Shown piece by piece: positions 1 to 7,240 of a DNA stretch of 64,000 nucleotides (positions are counted from its first letter, which is position 1; every line of letters begins with the position of its first letter). The DNA is taken from NCBI GenBank assembly GCA_035293405.1, contig DATDOE010000086.1:1-64000 (forward strand). The letters are read 5' to 3'. The notes beneath the pieces are model-generated. The model worked only from the letters and a program-made list of their open reading frames with translations. It was not told the origin of the DNA and ran no database searches. Source of the DNA: Gp6-AA40 sp035293405 (GTDB taxonomy: Bacteria; Acidobacteriota; Vicinamibacteria; Vicinamibacterales; UBA2999). The position numbers were made by a program, and so were the translations under genes.

Positions 1-1
1 G

Positions 2-76
2 ATCTCGTATGCCGTCGATGGCAAGCAGTACGTGGCGATCGCGGCCGGCTTCACGCTGTACGTGTTCGCGCTATAG
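2..76 (+). CDS. PQQ-dependent dehydrogenase, C-terminal end only
   Basis: Only the last 24 codons are in the window, ending in TAG at 74-76. The reading contains VDGKQYVAIAAG followed by TLYVFAL, the usual C-terminal blade of quinoprotein (PQQ) alcohol or glucose dehydrogenases, where a YxVdGkQYVAvaaGg motif closes the beta-propeller. These are periplasmic enzymes passing electrons from alcohol or sugar oxidation to the respiratory chain. The family call rests on this motif alone; substrate cannot be stated. Confidence 0.75.
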   Translation: MSYAVDGKQYVAIAAGFTLYVFAL

Positions 77-83
77 CCACGCC

Positions 84-111
84 GTACGTCGTGTCCGGCT
101 TTAGCCGGACC
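84..111 (-). repeat. REP-like palindrome (VRLKPDTTY type)
   Basis: GTCCGGCT and AGCCGGAC form a perfect 8-bp stem around TT. Read on the minus strand the element translates as VRLKPDTTY, a string I recall as frequent in spurious ORFs of Vicinamibacteria genomes, which marks it as a dispersed intergenic repeat. It sits just after the dehydrogenase stop and could also affect transcript ends, but no T-run follows. Confidence 0.55.
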
Positions 112-134
112 GATGCTCTACAGAAGACGAAACC

Positions 135-554
135 ATGCCACCTGACCAGGACGGCATCATCGTGGTGCCCGACGATCCCGGCTGGCCGGCGGCATTCGAC
201 GCCGAGGCGATCCGCCTTCGCGCAGCGCTTGGTGCGTTGGCCTTGCGGGTCGATCATCACGGTTCGACGGCGATTCCCGGACTCAGCGCCAAACCGATTA
301 TCGACATCCAGGTATCGAACGAGTCGTTGCGCTGGCGATACAGAGCGGGTATCCGCGCGACTTCGTCGAAGCCACGTGAGCAGGACGGGCGAGCCACTGA
401 GAAAACGTCAGGAAGTGTTGTTAAGGTCCGTGAGCGCCTTCAGAAGGTCTACGAGAGCGGAGAGGACTACCTCTTCGCCAAATCTCAGTTCGCTTTCGTC
501 GATCTTCCGGAGAACGTACGGCGCAAGATCCTGGCACTCGAAAAGGCCGGCTAA
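135..554 (+). pseudogene. GrpB/UPF0157-like N-terminus fused to an unrelated tail
   Basis: Residues 10-60 match the GrpB (UPF0157, nucleotidyltransferase-like) family: VPDDPGWPAAF, then HHGSTAIPGLSAKPIIDI, the conserved core. Intact members are about 170-180 aa; here the homology stops near residue 62 and is followed by about 75 residues of unrelated sequence ending in LPENVRRKILALEKAG. The ORF is 139 aa, and its TAA stop lies inside the attC-like site that begins at 549, as is usual for integron cassettes. It is most likely a chimera made by deletion, so activity is doubtful. The origin of the tail is not recognised. Confidence 0.6.
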
Positions 555-627
555 CCACGCGCTGCACCCGACGCCGCCGCGTCGCTCGTGCGCCGCTTGC
601 CGGCGCGGGTGAGCGCAGACGTTGGGC
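549..627 (+). other. attC-like recombination site a
   Basis: Outer boxes are GGCTAAC (549-555) and GTTGGGC (621-627); the latter fits the integron core site GTTRRRY exactly, the former deviates at one base from RYYYAAC. Between them the arms GCGCT-g-CACCCG-a-CGCCG and CGGCG-CGGGTG-AGCGC pair with two unpaired bases in the 5' arm. An imperfect stem with extrahelical bases is the structural hallmark of attC sites recognised by IntI as a folded single strand. Confidence 0.7.
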
Positions 628-636
628 CGGATTCGA

Positions 637-936
637 TCAGGCTGGATGCTTCCAGTAGCCTGGGCGGCGGCTGGTATGTGCGACTGCGACGACGTAGATA
701 TCGTCTGGCCGGATTCGGTACGCCACAATGTAAGGGAATCCACGGACGGTGAATTGCCGGGCGGTCTGCCGGCCTTTTCGTGGTGAACCGATTTCTGGAT
801 GCCGTTCGATGAGCTCGAACACGTGGGAGACCGCATCGAAAAGTCGAGCTCCCGATCCAGGCCGGCGCTCTTCGTGCCAGCGCACGGCTTCGGCGAGTTC
901 CAGCGAGGCTGGCTCGCTGATCTGCAGCGGCTTCAC
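637..936 (-). CDS. ParE/RelE-superfamily toxin
   Basis: A 99-aa protein with the type II toxin fold signature: an N-terminal helical segment (ASLELAEAVRWHEERRPG), then RQFTVRGFPYIVAYRI and VVAVAHTSRRPGYW near the end, characteristic of the ParE/RelE plasmid-stabilisation family. It starts with GTG at 936, which overlaps the TGA of the upstream antitoxin gene by 4 nt (GTGA), so the two are translationally coupled. The pair lies antisense to the other cassette genes between attC-like sites a and b. TA modules are common in long cassette arrays, where they are thought to oppose array loss. Whether the target is gyrase (ParE) or ribosome-bound mRNA (RelE) cannot be told from sequence. Confidence 0.85.
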   Translation of the reverse strand: MKPLQISEPASLELAEAVRWHEERRPGSGARLFDAVSHVFELIERHPEIGSPRKGRQTARQFTVRGFPYIVAYRIRPDDIYVVAVAHTSRRPGYWKHPA

Positions 937-1169
937 CGACCGAGCACGTCGCGCTCGATACGGCGTTTCACCTCGGCCCAGGGCTCGAGGCGAATCGTGC
1001 CAGCCTCGATCGCCTCGATCCGACGTTCGATTTCCGCGTCCCAGGCAGCCTCCGCGTCCGGGTCGGTGGGACCGTCCAGGCTTGCGAGCAATTCTGCGGC
1101 AACTTCGGCACGCGCGTCCGGCTCCAGCCTCAGCGCGTCGGCGAGGACGTCTGTAGCAGTTTTGGGCAT
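933..1169 (-). CDS. Addiction-module antitoxin (TIGR02574-like)
   Basis: 78 aa from ATG at 1169 (MPKTATDVLADALRL). The pattern of a helical LxPxERAELAxxLLxSLD-type N-terminus (here ALRLEPDARAEVAAELLASLDG), followed by WDAEIERRIEAIEAG and a final WAEVKRRI helix, is that of the small addiction-module component proteins that pair with ParE/RelE toxins. Longer in-frame starts upstream are unlikely because they read through the attC-like site at 1197-1268. Overlap with the toxin start by 4 nt supports co-expression. Autoregulation of a promoter in 1170-1260 is expected but no operator was recognised. Confidence 0.8.
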   Translation of the reverse strand: MPKTATDVLADALRLEPDARAEVAAELLASLDGPTDPDAEAAWDAEIERRIEAIEAGTIRLEPWAEVKRRIERDVLGR

Positions 1170-1196
1170 GCCTCTGATCCTACGGCGAGACTCCCC

Positions 1197-1268
1197 GGCT
1201 AACAACCGCTTGCAGCCGGCGGCGGCTGGTGCCATCCTGAGCCGCCGCAGCTGAAGCGGACGTTGGAC
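1197..1268 (+). other. attC-like recombination site b
   Basis: Outer boxes GGCTAAC (1197-1203) and GTTGGAC (1262-1268; exact GTTRRRY). The arms CCGCTT-g-CAGC and, on the 3' side, GCTG-AAGCGG pair with one extrahelical G, and the inner CGGCGGCT/AGCCGCCG pairs perfectly. Same design and orientation as the other three sites. Confidence 0.7.
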
Positions 1269-1313
1269 CTCTCGGGGTGACTTTGGACGTGGCACGTCTA
1301 CACTGCGGAAGAG

Positions 1314-2183
1314 ATGCTTCAAGGAGCCTCCTTGGAATTCGTCGCTCTTGATGTCGAGACCGCGAACCCCGATCTGTCAAGCATCTGTCAGATCGCAGTC
1401 GTCGATTTCAAAGACGGGGCTGTCACAGGCTCGTGGCAGAGCCTCGTCGATCCTCAGGATTACTTCGATCCCAGGAACACCGGCATCCATGGCATCAGCG
1501 AGGCCGCAGTTCGAGGGGCTCCCACAATTCGCGCATTGGTTTCCGAACTGCAGTCGCGACTCGCTGGGGCACTGGTGGCGTCACATACGCCGTTTGACCG
1601 TGTTGCGATCTTTCGGGCGCTCGAGAAGCATCGCGTGCCACTCATCGAAAGCAAGTGGCTCGACACAGCTCGCGTCGTTCGGCGCGCGTGGCCTCAATTT
1701 GCGCGGAGCGGGTACGGGCTCGCCAATGTGGCTGGATATCTCGGTATCGTATTTCGACATCACGTAGCGGAAGAAGATGCCCGTGTGGCGGGCGAGATCC
1801 TGCTGCGCGCAATCGCGGAAACCGCTGTCGGCGTCGAAGAGTGGCTCCATCGCTCCACTGAATTGGTGGGGGGCTCGATTGCTCGCGAAGGTTCGGAAGA
1901 CGGGCCGCTCTATGGCGAAACCATTGTATTCACTGGAGCGCTGGCGATTCCCCGGCGCGAGGCCGCATCCATGGCGGCCGCCGTTGGCTGCGCTGTGTCT
2001 GAGTCCGTCAACCGCACGACCACGATCCTCGTGGTTGGCGACCAAGACATCGGAAGGCTTGCTGGGCACGACAAGAGCTCCAAGCACAGAAAAGCCGAGG
2101 ACTTGATCCAAAGGGGCCAGGAGATTCGGATTCTGATGGAGACCGACTTCCGCCGTTTGGTCCAGCTCGAAGGCACCTCATGA
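1314..2183 (+). CDS. DnaQ-like 3'-5' exonuclease with C-terminal BRCT domain
   Basis: 289 aa. Residues 8-175 are a DEDDh exonuclease: D13 and E15 in ALDVETAN (Exo I), HTPFD (Exo II), and HHVAEEDA (Exo III, His and Asp). Residues about 205-285 form a BRCT domain (GETIVFTGAL, GCAVSESVNRTTTILVVG), as in NAD-dependent DNA ligase. The combination resembles DNA polymerase III epsilon-like proteins carrying BRCT modules in phages and mobile DNA, and suggests processing of DNA ends or single strands at breaks or nicks. It is the only gene between attC-like sites b and c, in the cassette orientation. Base composition looks less GC-rich than flanking chromosomal genes. The start at 1314 has no strong Shine-Dalgarno, so an internal start cannot be excluded. 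Confidence 0.85.
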   Translation: MLQGASLEFVALDVETANPDLSSICQIAVVDFKDGAVTGSWQSLVDPQDYFDPRNTGIHGISEAAVRGAPTIRALVSELQSRLAGALVASHTPFDRVAIFRALEKHRVPLIESKWLDTARVVRRAWPQFARSGYGLANVAGYLGIVFRHHVAEEDARVAGEILLRAIAETAVGVEEWLHRSTELVGGSIAREGSEDGPLYGETIVFTGALAIPRREAASMAAAVGCAVSESVNRTTTILVVGDQDIGRLAGHDKSSKHRKAEDLIQRGQEIRILMETDFRRLVQLEGTS

Positions 2184-2206
2184 AGTATTGCTGTTACGGG
2201 TTCGCG

Positions 2207-2276
2207 GTCCAACACGGCATGCAGCCGACGACGCCGCCGTGATCGAGCGCGTCGCGGCTGATGCCTGACGTTGGGC
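2207..2276 (+). other. attC-like recombination site c
   Basis: The best of the four: GTCCAAC (2207-2213) fits RYYYAAC and GTTGGGC (2270-2276) fits GTTRRRY without mismatch. Arms GGCAT-g-CAGCCG-a-CGACGC and GCGTCG-CGGCTG-ATGCC pair fully except for the two unpaired bases of the 5' arm. Confidence 0.75.
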
Positions 2277-2329
2277 GGACGACCTCGGCCTGTTCTCTAC
2301 AACACACCGCGGCTGCGCAAAAGCGAACG

Positions 2330-2788
2330 ATGTCATTGGACCATAGCTTTATTCTCGTGAAAGCCGCCGAGTACGCGCCGGAGGAGTACTTCCGTTTCGT
2401 CAGGGCGCCGGAGGGGAGCCGCCTTCACGACGACATCGTTCGCTACGTTGGCGATTCCCTGCAATGGATTCCAACCGTCAATCCGGCGAAGGGGAACGAG
2501 TACGGCCGCGGGCTGAACCTTTACGGGCCGACGGCGATTCTGACTGAGGGCGCCGCGCTGGCGGCCCGAATCTTTGGCACTTGGGCAGAGCTCTTCCGCC
2601 TCGGTCCCGACACTCTAACCCTGACGGGAGCATGGTGCGAGACAGAGGGAATTCCCGGGACAGGCCATTACTCGCACATCACCATCTCACGCGGCGCGCT
2701 CGTGCCGATGCTCGATCGAATTGCCGATGACTGCCGCCGGGTGGCGGAGTCCGCTGGCGCACTCTTCTTACTGCACATCGGCATCTGA
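2330..2788 (+). CDS. Cassette-encoded hypothetical protein
   Basis: 152 aa from ATG at 2330 (MSLDHSFILVKAAEYAPEEY); the reading frame is open further upstream but that part overlaps attC-like site c. No signal peptide or membrane segment. It has a mixed alpha/beta look, with a glycine-rich loop (GRGLNLYGPTAIL) and a C-terminal GHYSHITISRGALVPML segment. I do not recognise the family; the N-terminal HSFIL...EYAPEEYFRF wording suggests a small cytosolic protein of the immunity or DUF type often found in cassettes. It lies directly after attC site c, with the IS110 remnant between its stop and the next attC. Confidence 0.6.
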   Translation: MSLDHSFILVKAAEYAPEEYFRFVRAPEGSRLHDDIVRYVGDSLQWIPTVNPAKGNEYGRGLNLYGPTAILTEGAALAARIFGTWAELFRLGPDTLTLTGAWCETEGIPGTGHYSHITISRGALVPMLDRIADDCRRVAESAGALFLLHIGI

Positions 2789-2841
2789 CACGACGCGCTC
2801 GCAGCACCCAGATCGGGCGCCTTCGTCCGCCGCGCCGGCTC

Positions 2842-4186
2842 CTAAGAAACTGCTCCCTCGACGACCTCGCCGGTCGAGAGGTTGACCAGTCCGAAACCGA
2901 GATGCGCCGCGCGTTGTGTGAGACGACGGACGCGCGCGTACGGTCCTGCGCGTCGGAGACATCGGCGCCCGGGTCCACGTACACCAGGTGGTCTTTGAGG
3001 GTCCGGTAGACCAGGACGGCGAGTGTTCGCGCCGTGGCCGTGACGGCCTTCGCTTTGCCGATCCGGAAGGCCACGCGCCGCTAGAACGCGCCGAGGGCGG
3101 TCTGGGTGCGCCCCAGATTCATGGCGGCCAGTCGCACGATGGCGGCAGCGCGATTCGCTGACGGCTGCGTGCGGCTACTCAGGAGTCGCCCGCCGGAGAT
3201 CTTGTTCTGTGGGGCGAGGGTCAGCCACGACGTGAAGTGTTTGGCGGTAGGCCACCGCGTCATGTCCGTGCCAATCTCCGACAGCAGGCGGAGCACGTTG
3301 TCGGGCCCGATGCCGTCAATCTGGGACAGGTCGACGCCGGTGAGCTGGTGCACCGGCGTCCGCAGGTCGAGGAGGTCGGTGGCACGGCGGTGGCGGCCAG
3401 GCACGCGAGGTGCCCCTCGATGGCAGCATCGCAGGTGGTCAGGTGCCGCTGATCGATGTCGAAGAGCTCGAGATTCTGCTGGAGGACGAAGAGGTGCTCG
3501 GGGCGATAGTTGCCGGTCAGGGCGGCGACGATCTCGGCCTCAGACGCGTGACACCGGTAGTCCCGATGCTGGGCGAGCTGCTGCGGGGCGCGCTGGCCGG
3601 CCACGATGTCGCGGAGGATCCGTAGGCCGGTCACCCCGGTGATGTCGCTGACGACCAACGGGAGCTGCACGTTCATCTGGACCAACGCCTTCTGCATGCG
3701 TTGCACGAGGGAGCCCGCGCTCTCGATCAGCGTGGCGCGGTGCCGGAGATACCCGCGCAAGGCGACGCTGCCGTCCGCGGGGCGGAAGCTCCCGCGCAAG
3801 AGCCCCAGGATGTGGAGGTCGCGGAGCCACTCACAGTCGGCGACATCACTCTTCCGGCCGGGGAGAGTCTTGACGTGCCGCGCATTGACGAGGATCACCG
3901 CGAAGCCGCGGGCGTCGAGGATCTCGAAGATCGGAATCCAATAGACACCGGTGGCTTCCATCGCCACGTGGGTGACGCGGCAGGCCGTCACCCAGTCGGC
4001 CAGCTGGTGCAGGTCGCCGGTGAACGTCGGAAACGATTGCACGGGCATGGGGTCACGATCCGGCGGCACGGCCACGAAGTGCTCAGCCGATCCGCAGTCG
4101 ATGCCGGCGGCGTTGGGGTGGAGCCGTTCGAGCACGGCCGGGGACTGGCGAGGCTTGGGCGTACGACGACGGGGTTGGCGCTTCAC
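2842..4186 (-). pseudogene. IS110-family transposase, broken by two frameshifts and a stop
   Basis: Read from GTG at 4186, preceded by AAAGGAGG at good spacing, the product starts VKRQPRRRTP and shows the IS110 RuvC-like DEDD domain: GIDCGSAEH, AMEATGVYW, and SDVADCEWL. A frameshift near 3385 moves it to the frame containing LTGVDLSQIDGIG and the serine-domain segment TSWLTLAPQNKISGGR. A TAG at 3081-3083 interrupts what should be GAFYRR, and a further shift near 2940 precedes the tail GFGLVNLSTGEVV ending at TAG 2842. The full path is about 448 codons, normal for the family. The enzyme would have catalysed RNA-guided recombination without classical inverted repeats; this copy should be inactive. 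Confidence 0.85.
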
Positions 4187-4435
4187 GGAGACCTCCTTTA
4201 CACTGGCGACACCTCCGAGAACAGGGATGCGGATGAGAGGCAATCTCCTAAACGGGATCCCGTCGCGTGAACGACGGGTCACCAGTGACGATGCCGCGAA
4301 TCCCCGGACCACGCTAACACGCGGGCTGCGGAGCACCAGTGCTCGGTCTCGGTTCTCGGAGGCTCGCAATCATACTGGCGTGCCCTCGCGCCCCACAGTT
4401 TCTCGCGTGACGAGTCGCGATCCCATCGCGTGGGC
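4187..4435. other. Non-coding flank upstream of the IS110 transposase
   Basis: About 250 bp with no convincing gene. In IS110-group elements the segment between the left end and the recombinase gene encodes the bridge RNA that pairs with donor and target DNA. If the element boundary lies near 4430, the bridge RNA would be transcribed here on the minus strand. I could not fold the region or define the element ends. Confidence 0.3.
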
Positions 4436-4519
4436 CGCTAACAAACGAATGGAGCCGGCGCGTCAATGGTCTCGTGCCATCATGTCGCCGAGGCGCGCGG
4501 CTCATTCGCAACGTTGGGC
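4436..4519 (+). other. attC-like recombination site d
   Basis: Boxes CGCTAAC (4436-4442, imperfect) and GTTGGGC (4513-4519, exact). Arms CGAAT-g-GAGCCG-g-CGCG and CGCG-CGGCTC-ATTCG pair with two unpaired G residues on the 5' side, as in sites a-c. It is the last such site in the window. Confidence 0.65.
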
Positions 4520-4565
4520 ATCTCGGGTCGCCGCCGAAACAAGATCGACGAAAAAGGAGTCACCC

Positions 4566-4871
4566 ATCGAGTCAATCGTGGAACTCGTGTTGACGGCGCT
4601 CTGGGAGATCTTCTTGCAGATGGTCGGCGAGATCCTCATCGAGCTCGGATTTCGATCGATCGGCGAGTCGTTTCGGCGGCGTAGTCGGGCCCATCCAGTC
4701 GTGGCAGGGATCGGTGTCGCGTTATTGGGCGGACTGGCCGGGGTGCTGACGAGCGTGATCTGGCCGGCCCGACTGTTTCGGCCGGGCCCGCTGACGGGAG
4801 CAAGTTTGTTGGTGTCTCCGCTGATCACTGACGAACCGGCGGGTCGCACGCGTGCGCGTGGCACGAAGTAG
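4566..4871 (+). CDS. Small membrane protein, apparently truncated, with a non-canonical start
   Basis: Frame encodes about 101 aa: an N-terminal amphipathic/hydrophobic helix (IVELVLTALWEIFLQMVGEILIELGF), a basic patch (SFRRRSRAHP) and a transmembrane helix (VVAGIGVALLGGLAGVLTSVIW). Similar small inner-membrane proteins usually carry one or two more helices; here the sequence ends in a polar tail (DEPAGRTRARGTK), so the 3' end looks cut off. No ATG is available. AAAAAGGAG (4551-4559) is ideally spaced for an ATC at 4566; the nearest conventional start is GTG at 4578. The gene directly follows attC-like site d and has no attC of its own. Function unknown. Confidence 0.45.
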   Translation: MESIVELVLTALWEIFLQMVGEILIELGFRSIGESFRRRSRAHPVVAGIGVALLGGLAGVLTSVIWPARLFRPGPLTGASLLVSPLITDEPAGRTRARGTK

Positions 4872-4920
4872 CGCGAGAGAGTGACAGGGAGTGGTTCCGG
4901 CGCCGTTGACGAGACGGCTC

Positions 4921-5268
4921 TTAGTGCGCCGCCTGGCGCAAGAGAGTCCCGAATGCCCTTTCGTCGATGTCGGAGCGCGTGCGAACCTTGATGTGCCGCA
5001 CGAACTTGGCTTCGCCCTCGAGGAGTCCACTCGGATCTTTCAGTGCGGAGCCGGCGAAGAAGCCGAACTGCACGTGGTCGGGTGCCGAATAGAGGTAGGC
5101 GACAGGGACCTTCCCCTGCACCCAACACCCATTGCCCCATTTCACAGACTCCTGGAGCTGTGGGGCGACACGCTTCACGAACTTCCGCAACGCTCTGATG
5201 ACGCCCTGATTGCTGGGCGCCTGGCCTGCCAGGTACTGGTCAAAACTCGCGTAGGCCTTCATCTTCAT
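4921..5268 (-). CDS. DUF1801 (YdhG-like) protein
   Basis: 115 aa from ATG at 5268 (MKMKAYASFDQYLAG), with GAGG about 9 nt upstream; a GTG at 5292 is an alternative. The central VAPQLQESVKWGNGCWVQGKVPVAYLYS and FGFFAGSALKDP patterns match the DUF1801 fold (SRPBCC-independent alpha/beta, iron-chaperone-like YdhG family), cytosolic proteins of uncertain role. Antisense to its neighbours, without an attC-like site. Confidence 0.8.
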   Translation of the reverse strand: MKMKAYASFDQYLAGQAPSNQGVIRALRKFVKRVAPQLQESVKWGNGCWVQGKVPVAYLYSAPDHVQFGFFAGSALKDPSGLLEGEAKFVRHIKVRTRSDIDERAFGTLLRQAAH

Positions 5269-5348
5269 GGTTCTGGGCACCTCGGTCTTCACACCCGACG
5301 GCTTCCCGGATTGTACTTAGGCCATGGAGGACACGGAGAATAATAAAG

Positions 5349-5627
5349 GTGGCCCCACTGCAACCTTGGTACATCGCTACCGAGACGTTCACATCGCGCC
5401 GCGGTAAAGCGTGGAAGGATTACATCGCCTGGTCGGGGCTGACTCAATTGGACGAGGTCGTCTCGCTGGACCACATGCTCTGCCCGACGCTTCTGCCTGA
5501 GGTCCGGACGGACTACTGGCCACACATCGTCAATGAAGACTTCATGTTCGAGTTCTTCATCGATCTTGAGTTCCGATGGTCTCGACCCCGAAGGAAACGT
5601 CGTTCAGTTCCGTGCGAAGTGATGTGA
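5349..5627 (+). pseudogene. Truncated hypothetical protein joined to a glyoxalase-like 3' remnant
   Basis: The ORF starts APLQPWYIATETFTSRRGKA and runs YIAWSGLTQLDEVVSLDHML to EDFMFEFFIDLEF, a conserved hypothetical family that is normally longer. At about 5570 the frame degenerates into an arginine-rich tail. In another frame, 5575-5622 reads DGLDPEGNVVQFRAK then TGA, which is the C-terminus of a glyoxalase/bleomycin-resistance (VOC) protein. The DNA is therefore a junction of two gene fragments rather than one gene. Confidence 0.5.
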
Positions 5628-5656
5628 TCACGGCTCGTGCAACAAAGGAGCGCGGC

Positions 5657-6664
5657 ATGGCAGACCGTCGAACATTCCTCAGGCTGACCGGGGCAGCTGG
5701 CGCAGGACTGCTGGCGGGTCTTCCAGGATCTCGAGATGTCTCGGCGCAGACAGCGGCGACGCCGGTCGCTTCGTCCATCCAAACGCCGGCGCTCACGATC
5801 GCCTACGAAGACCACGGCGGCTCGCAGGCATTCCCAATCGTCCTGCTCCATGGGTTCCCTGACGACGTACGGGCCTGGGACGAGGTGGTGCCCCCGTTGA
5901 CCCGAGCCGGGTACCGCGTCATCGTCTCCTACCTGCGTGGCCATGGACCCACGCGGTTTCGCGACGCGGCGGCGCCGCGCATGGCGGAGCAGGCCGCGAT
6001 TGGCCAGGACGTCATCGACCTGGCCGACGCCTTGAGTCTGCCGAGGTTCGCCGTCTCCGGCTACGACTGGGGTGGCCGTGCGGCGGCGATTGCCGCGGCG
6101 CTTCATCCAGAGCGAGTACGCGCGGCAGTCCTGATTGGCGGCTACACGATTCAGAACACGATCGCGCCGTCACGGCCCGCATCACCTGAAGCCGAACATC
6201 GCGCCTGGTATCAGTGGTACTTCAACACCGAGCGGGGGCGGGCCGGTCTTCAGGCGAATCGCCGTGCACTCTCGCGTTACCTGTGGCAGTCGTGGTCGCC
6301 GAACTGGCACTTCACCGAGGACACCTTCAACCGCACGGCCCCGTCGTTCGACAATCCCGATTTCGTTGATGTAGTGATTCACTCGTACCGGCACCGCATC
6401 GGCAATGCGCCCGGTGAGCCGCGTTTCACGGCGGTCGAGAAACAGCTCGCGGATCGGCCCAGGATTCAGGCGCCATCGATCACGCTCTACGGGGCAGACG
6501 ATGGCATCGCCCGTCCATCGGCCGAATCGCCGCCGGCCGAGCGGGCGGTGTTCGCGTCGCTGGTCGCACGGCGGGTGATCTCGGGCGTGGGACACTTCAT
6601 GCCCAGGGAAAAACCGGAAGCCGTGTCGTCGGCGATGCTGGAGCTGCTGGGGACGAGGCGGTAG
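5657..6664 (+). CDS. Tat-exported alpha/beta hydrolase (epoxide hydrolase / haloalkane dehalogenase type)
   Basis: 335 aa from ATG at 5657, with AAAGGAG 6 nt upstream. RRTFLRLTGAAGAGLLAG is a twin-arginine signal, with cleavage expected after VSA near residue 30. The mature enzyme has HGFPDD (oxyanion hole, residues 65-70), the nucleophile elbow GYDWGG with D137, an acid in LYGADDGI and the catalytic His in GVGHFMPREKP. An Asp nucleophile in GxDWGG plus HGxP points to epoxide hydrolases or haloalkane dehalogenases rather than esterases; the lid segment WYQWYF could supply the epoxide-polarising tyrosine. Substrate unknown. It appears to be a single gene. Confidence 0.85.
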   Translation: MADRRTFLRLTGAAGAGLLAGLPGSRDVSAQTAATPVASSIQTPALTIAYEDHGGSQAFPIVLLHGFPDDVRAWDEVVPPLTRAGYRVIVSYLRGHGPTRFRDAAAPRMAEQAAIGQDVIDLADALSLPRFAVSGYDWGGRAAAIAAALHPERVRAAVLIGGYTIQNTIAPSRPASPEAEHRAWYQWYFNTERGRAGLQANRRALSRYLWQSWSPNWHFTEDTFNRTAPSFDNPDFVDVVIHSYRHRIGNAPGEPRFTAVEKQLADRPRIQAPSITLYGADDGIARPSAESPPAERAVFASLVARRVISGVGHFMPREKPEAVSSAMLELLGTRR

Positions 6665-6761
6665 GACGCAGAATCGCCCTTGCTTGGGAGTTGGGACGAG
6701 CATCGGGTTGGGAGTTAACCGGGCCGGTCATGAACGGCCACAGAACCACTACAATGACGGG

Positions 6762-7235
6762 ATGATCCGCAAGGCTGCGGTCGCAGCCGGTGCTGGGCTT
6801 GCGCTGTTTCACGTGTGGCTGCTCCTCGGCCAGGCGTGGGAAGGGGAGCTCCTCGAGCCGTGGCTTCTGCTGCGATGGCTCGTGGCCGGCGTGCTCGCCG
6901 CCGGCCTCACCGGCGTTCTGCGATCGGGTGCGTCCGGGTTCTGGAGCCGCAGGACGGTGGCGCTCTGGCTGCTTGCTGCGGTCCTGCATGGACCGGCGCT
7001 GATGGATCGTGTCGGCGTTGACAGCCAGGGCCTTCCGGAAGCGGCCGCCGTCCTCGTTCAGATCGCGACGCTGTCTGCCGCGGCCGGCGCCGTGATTCTT
7101 CTTGCCGCGGCCTGTCGCCGCACGCCACGAGCCTCGCGTGGTGGTGGATCGCTCCGTGCCGGCTTCACACTCGCCCCTTTCCGGTCGCTTGGATTCGTCC
7201 AGGCCTTCGCACCCCGCCCGCCGCCGCTCCAATAG
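6762..7235 (+). CDS. Hypothetical integral membrane protein
   Basis: 157 aa from ATG 6762, chosen because it begins directly with a hydrophobic helix (AAVAAGAGLALFHVWLLLG). Three further transmembrane segments follow (LLLRWLVAGVLAAGLTGVL, VALWLLAAVLHGPAL, ALVQIATLSAAAGAVILLAA approximately) and a basic, proline-rich cytoplasmic-looking tail. It lies just upstream of the TonB receptor, separated by two REP-like palindromes, so joint expression is uncertain. No family recognised. Confidence 0.6.
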   Translation: MIRKAAVAAGAGLALFHVWLLLGQAWEGELLEPWLLLRWLVAGVLAAGLTGVLRSGASGFWSRRTVALWLLAAVLHGPALMDRVGVDSQGLPEAAAVLVQIATLSAAAGAVILLAAACRRTPRASRGGGSLRAGFTLAPFRSLGFVQAFAPRPPPLQ

Positions 7236-7240
7236 CCGTG

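Noticed and set aside
84..111. Rho-independent terminator after the PQQ dehydrogenase
   Set aside because: The stem is good but there is no T-run, and the sequence matches a dispersed intergenic repeat type instead.
3951..4565. Long plus-strand frame leading into the small membrane protein
   Set aside because: It runs antisense through the IS110 transposase and through attC d, so the upstream part is not coding.
4520..5660. Fifth attC-like site downstream of site d
   Set aside because: No GTTRRRY box with a matching upstream inverse box and stem was found in this stretch.
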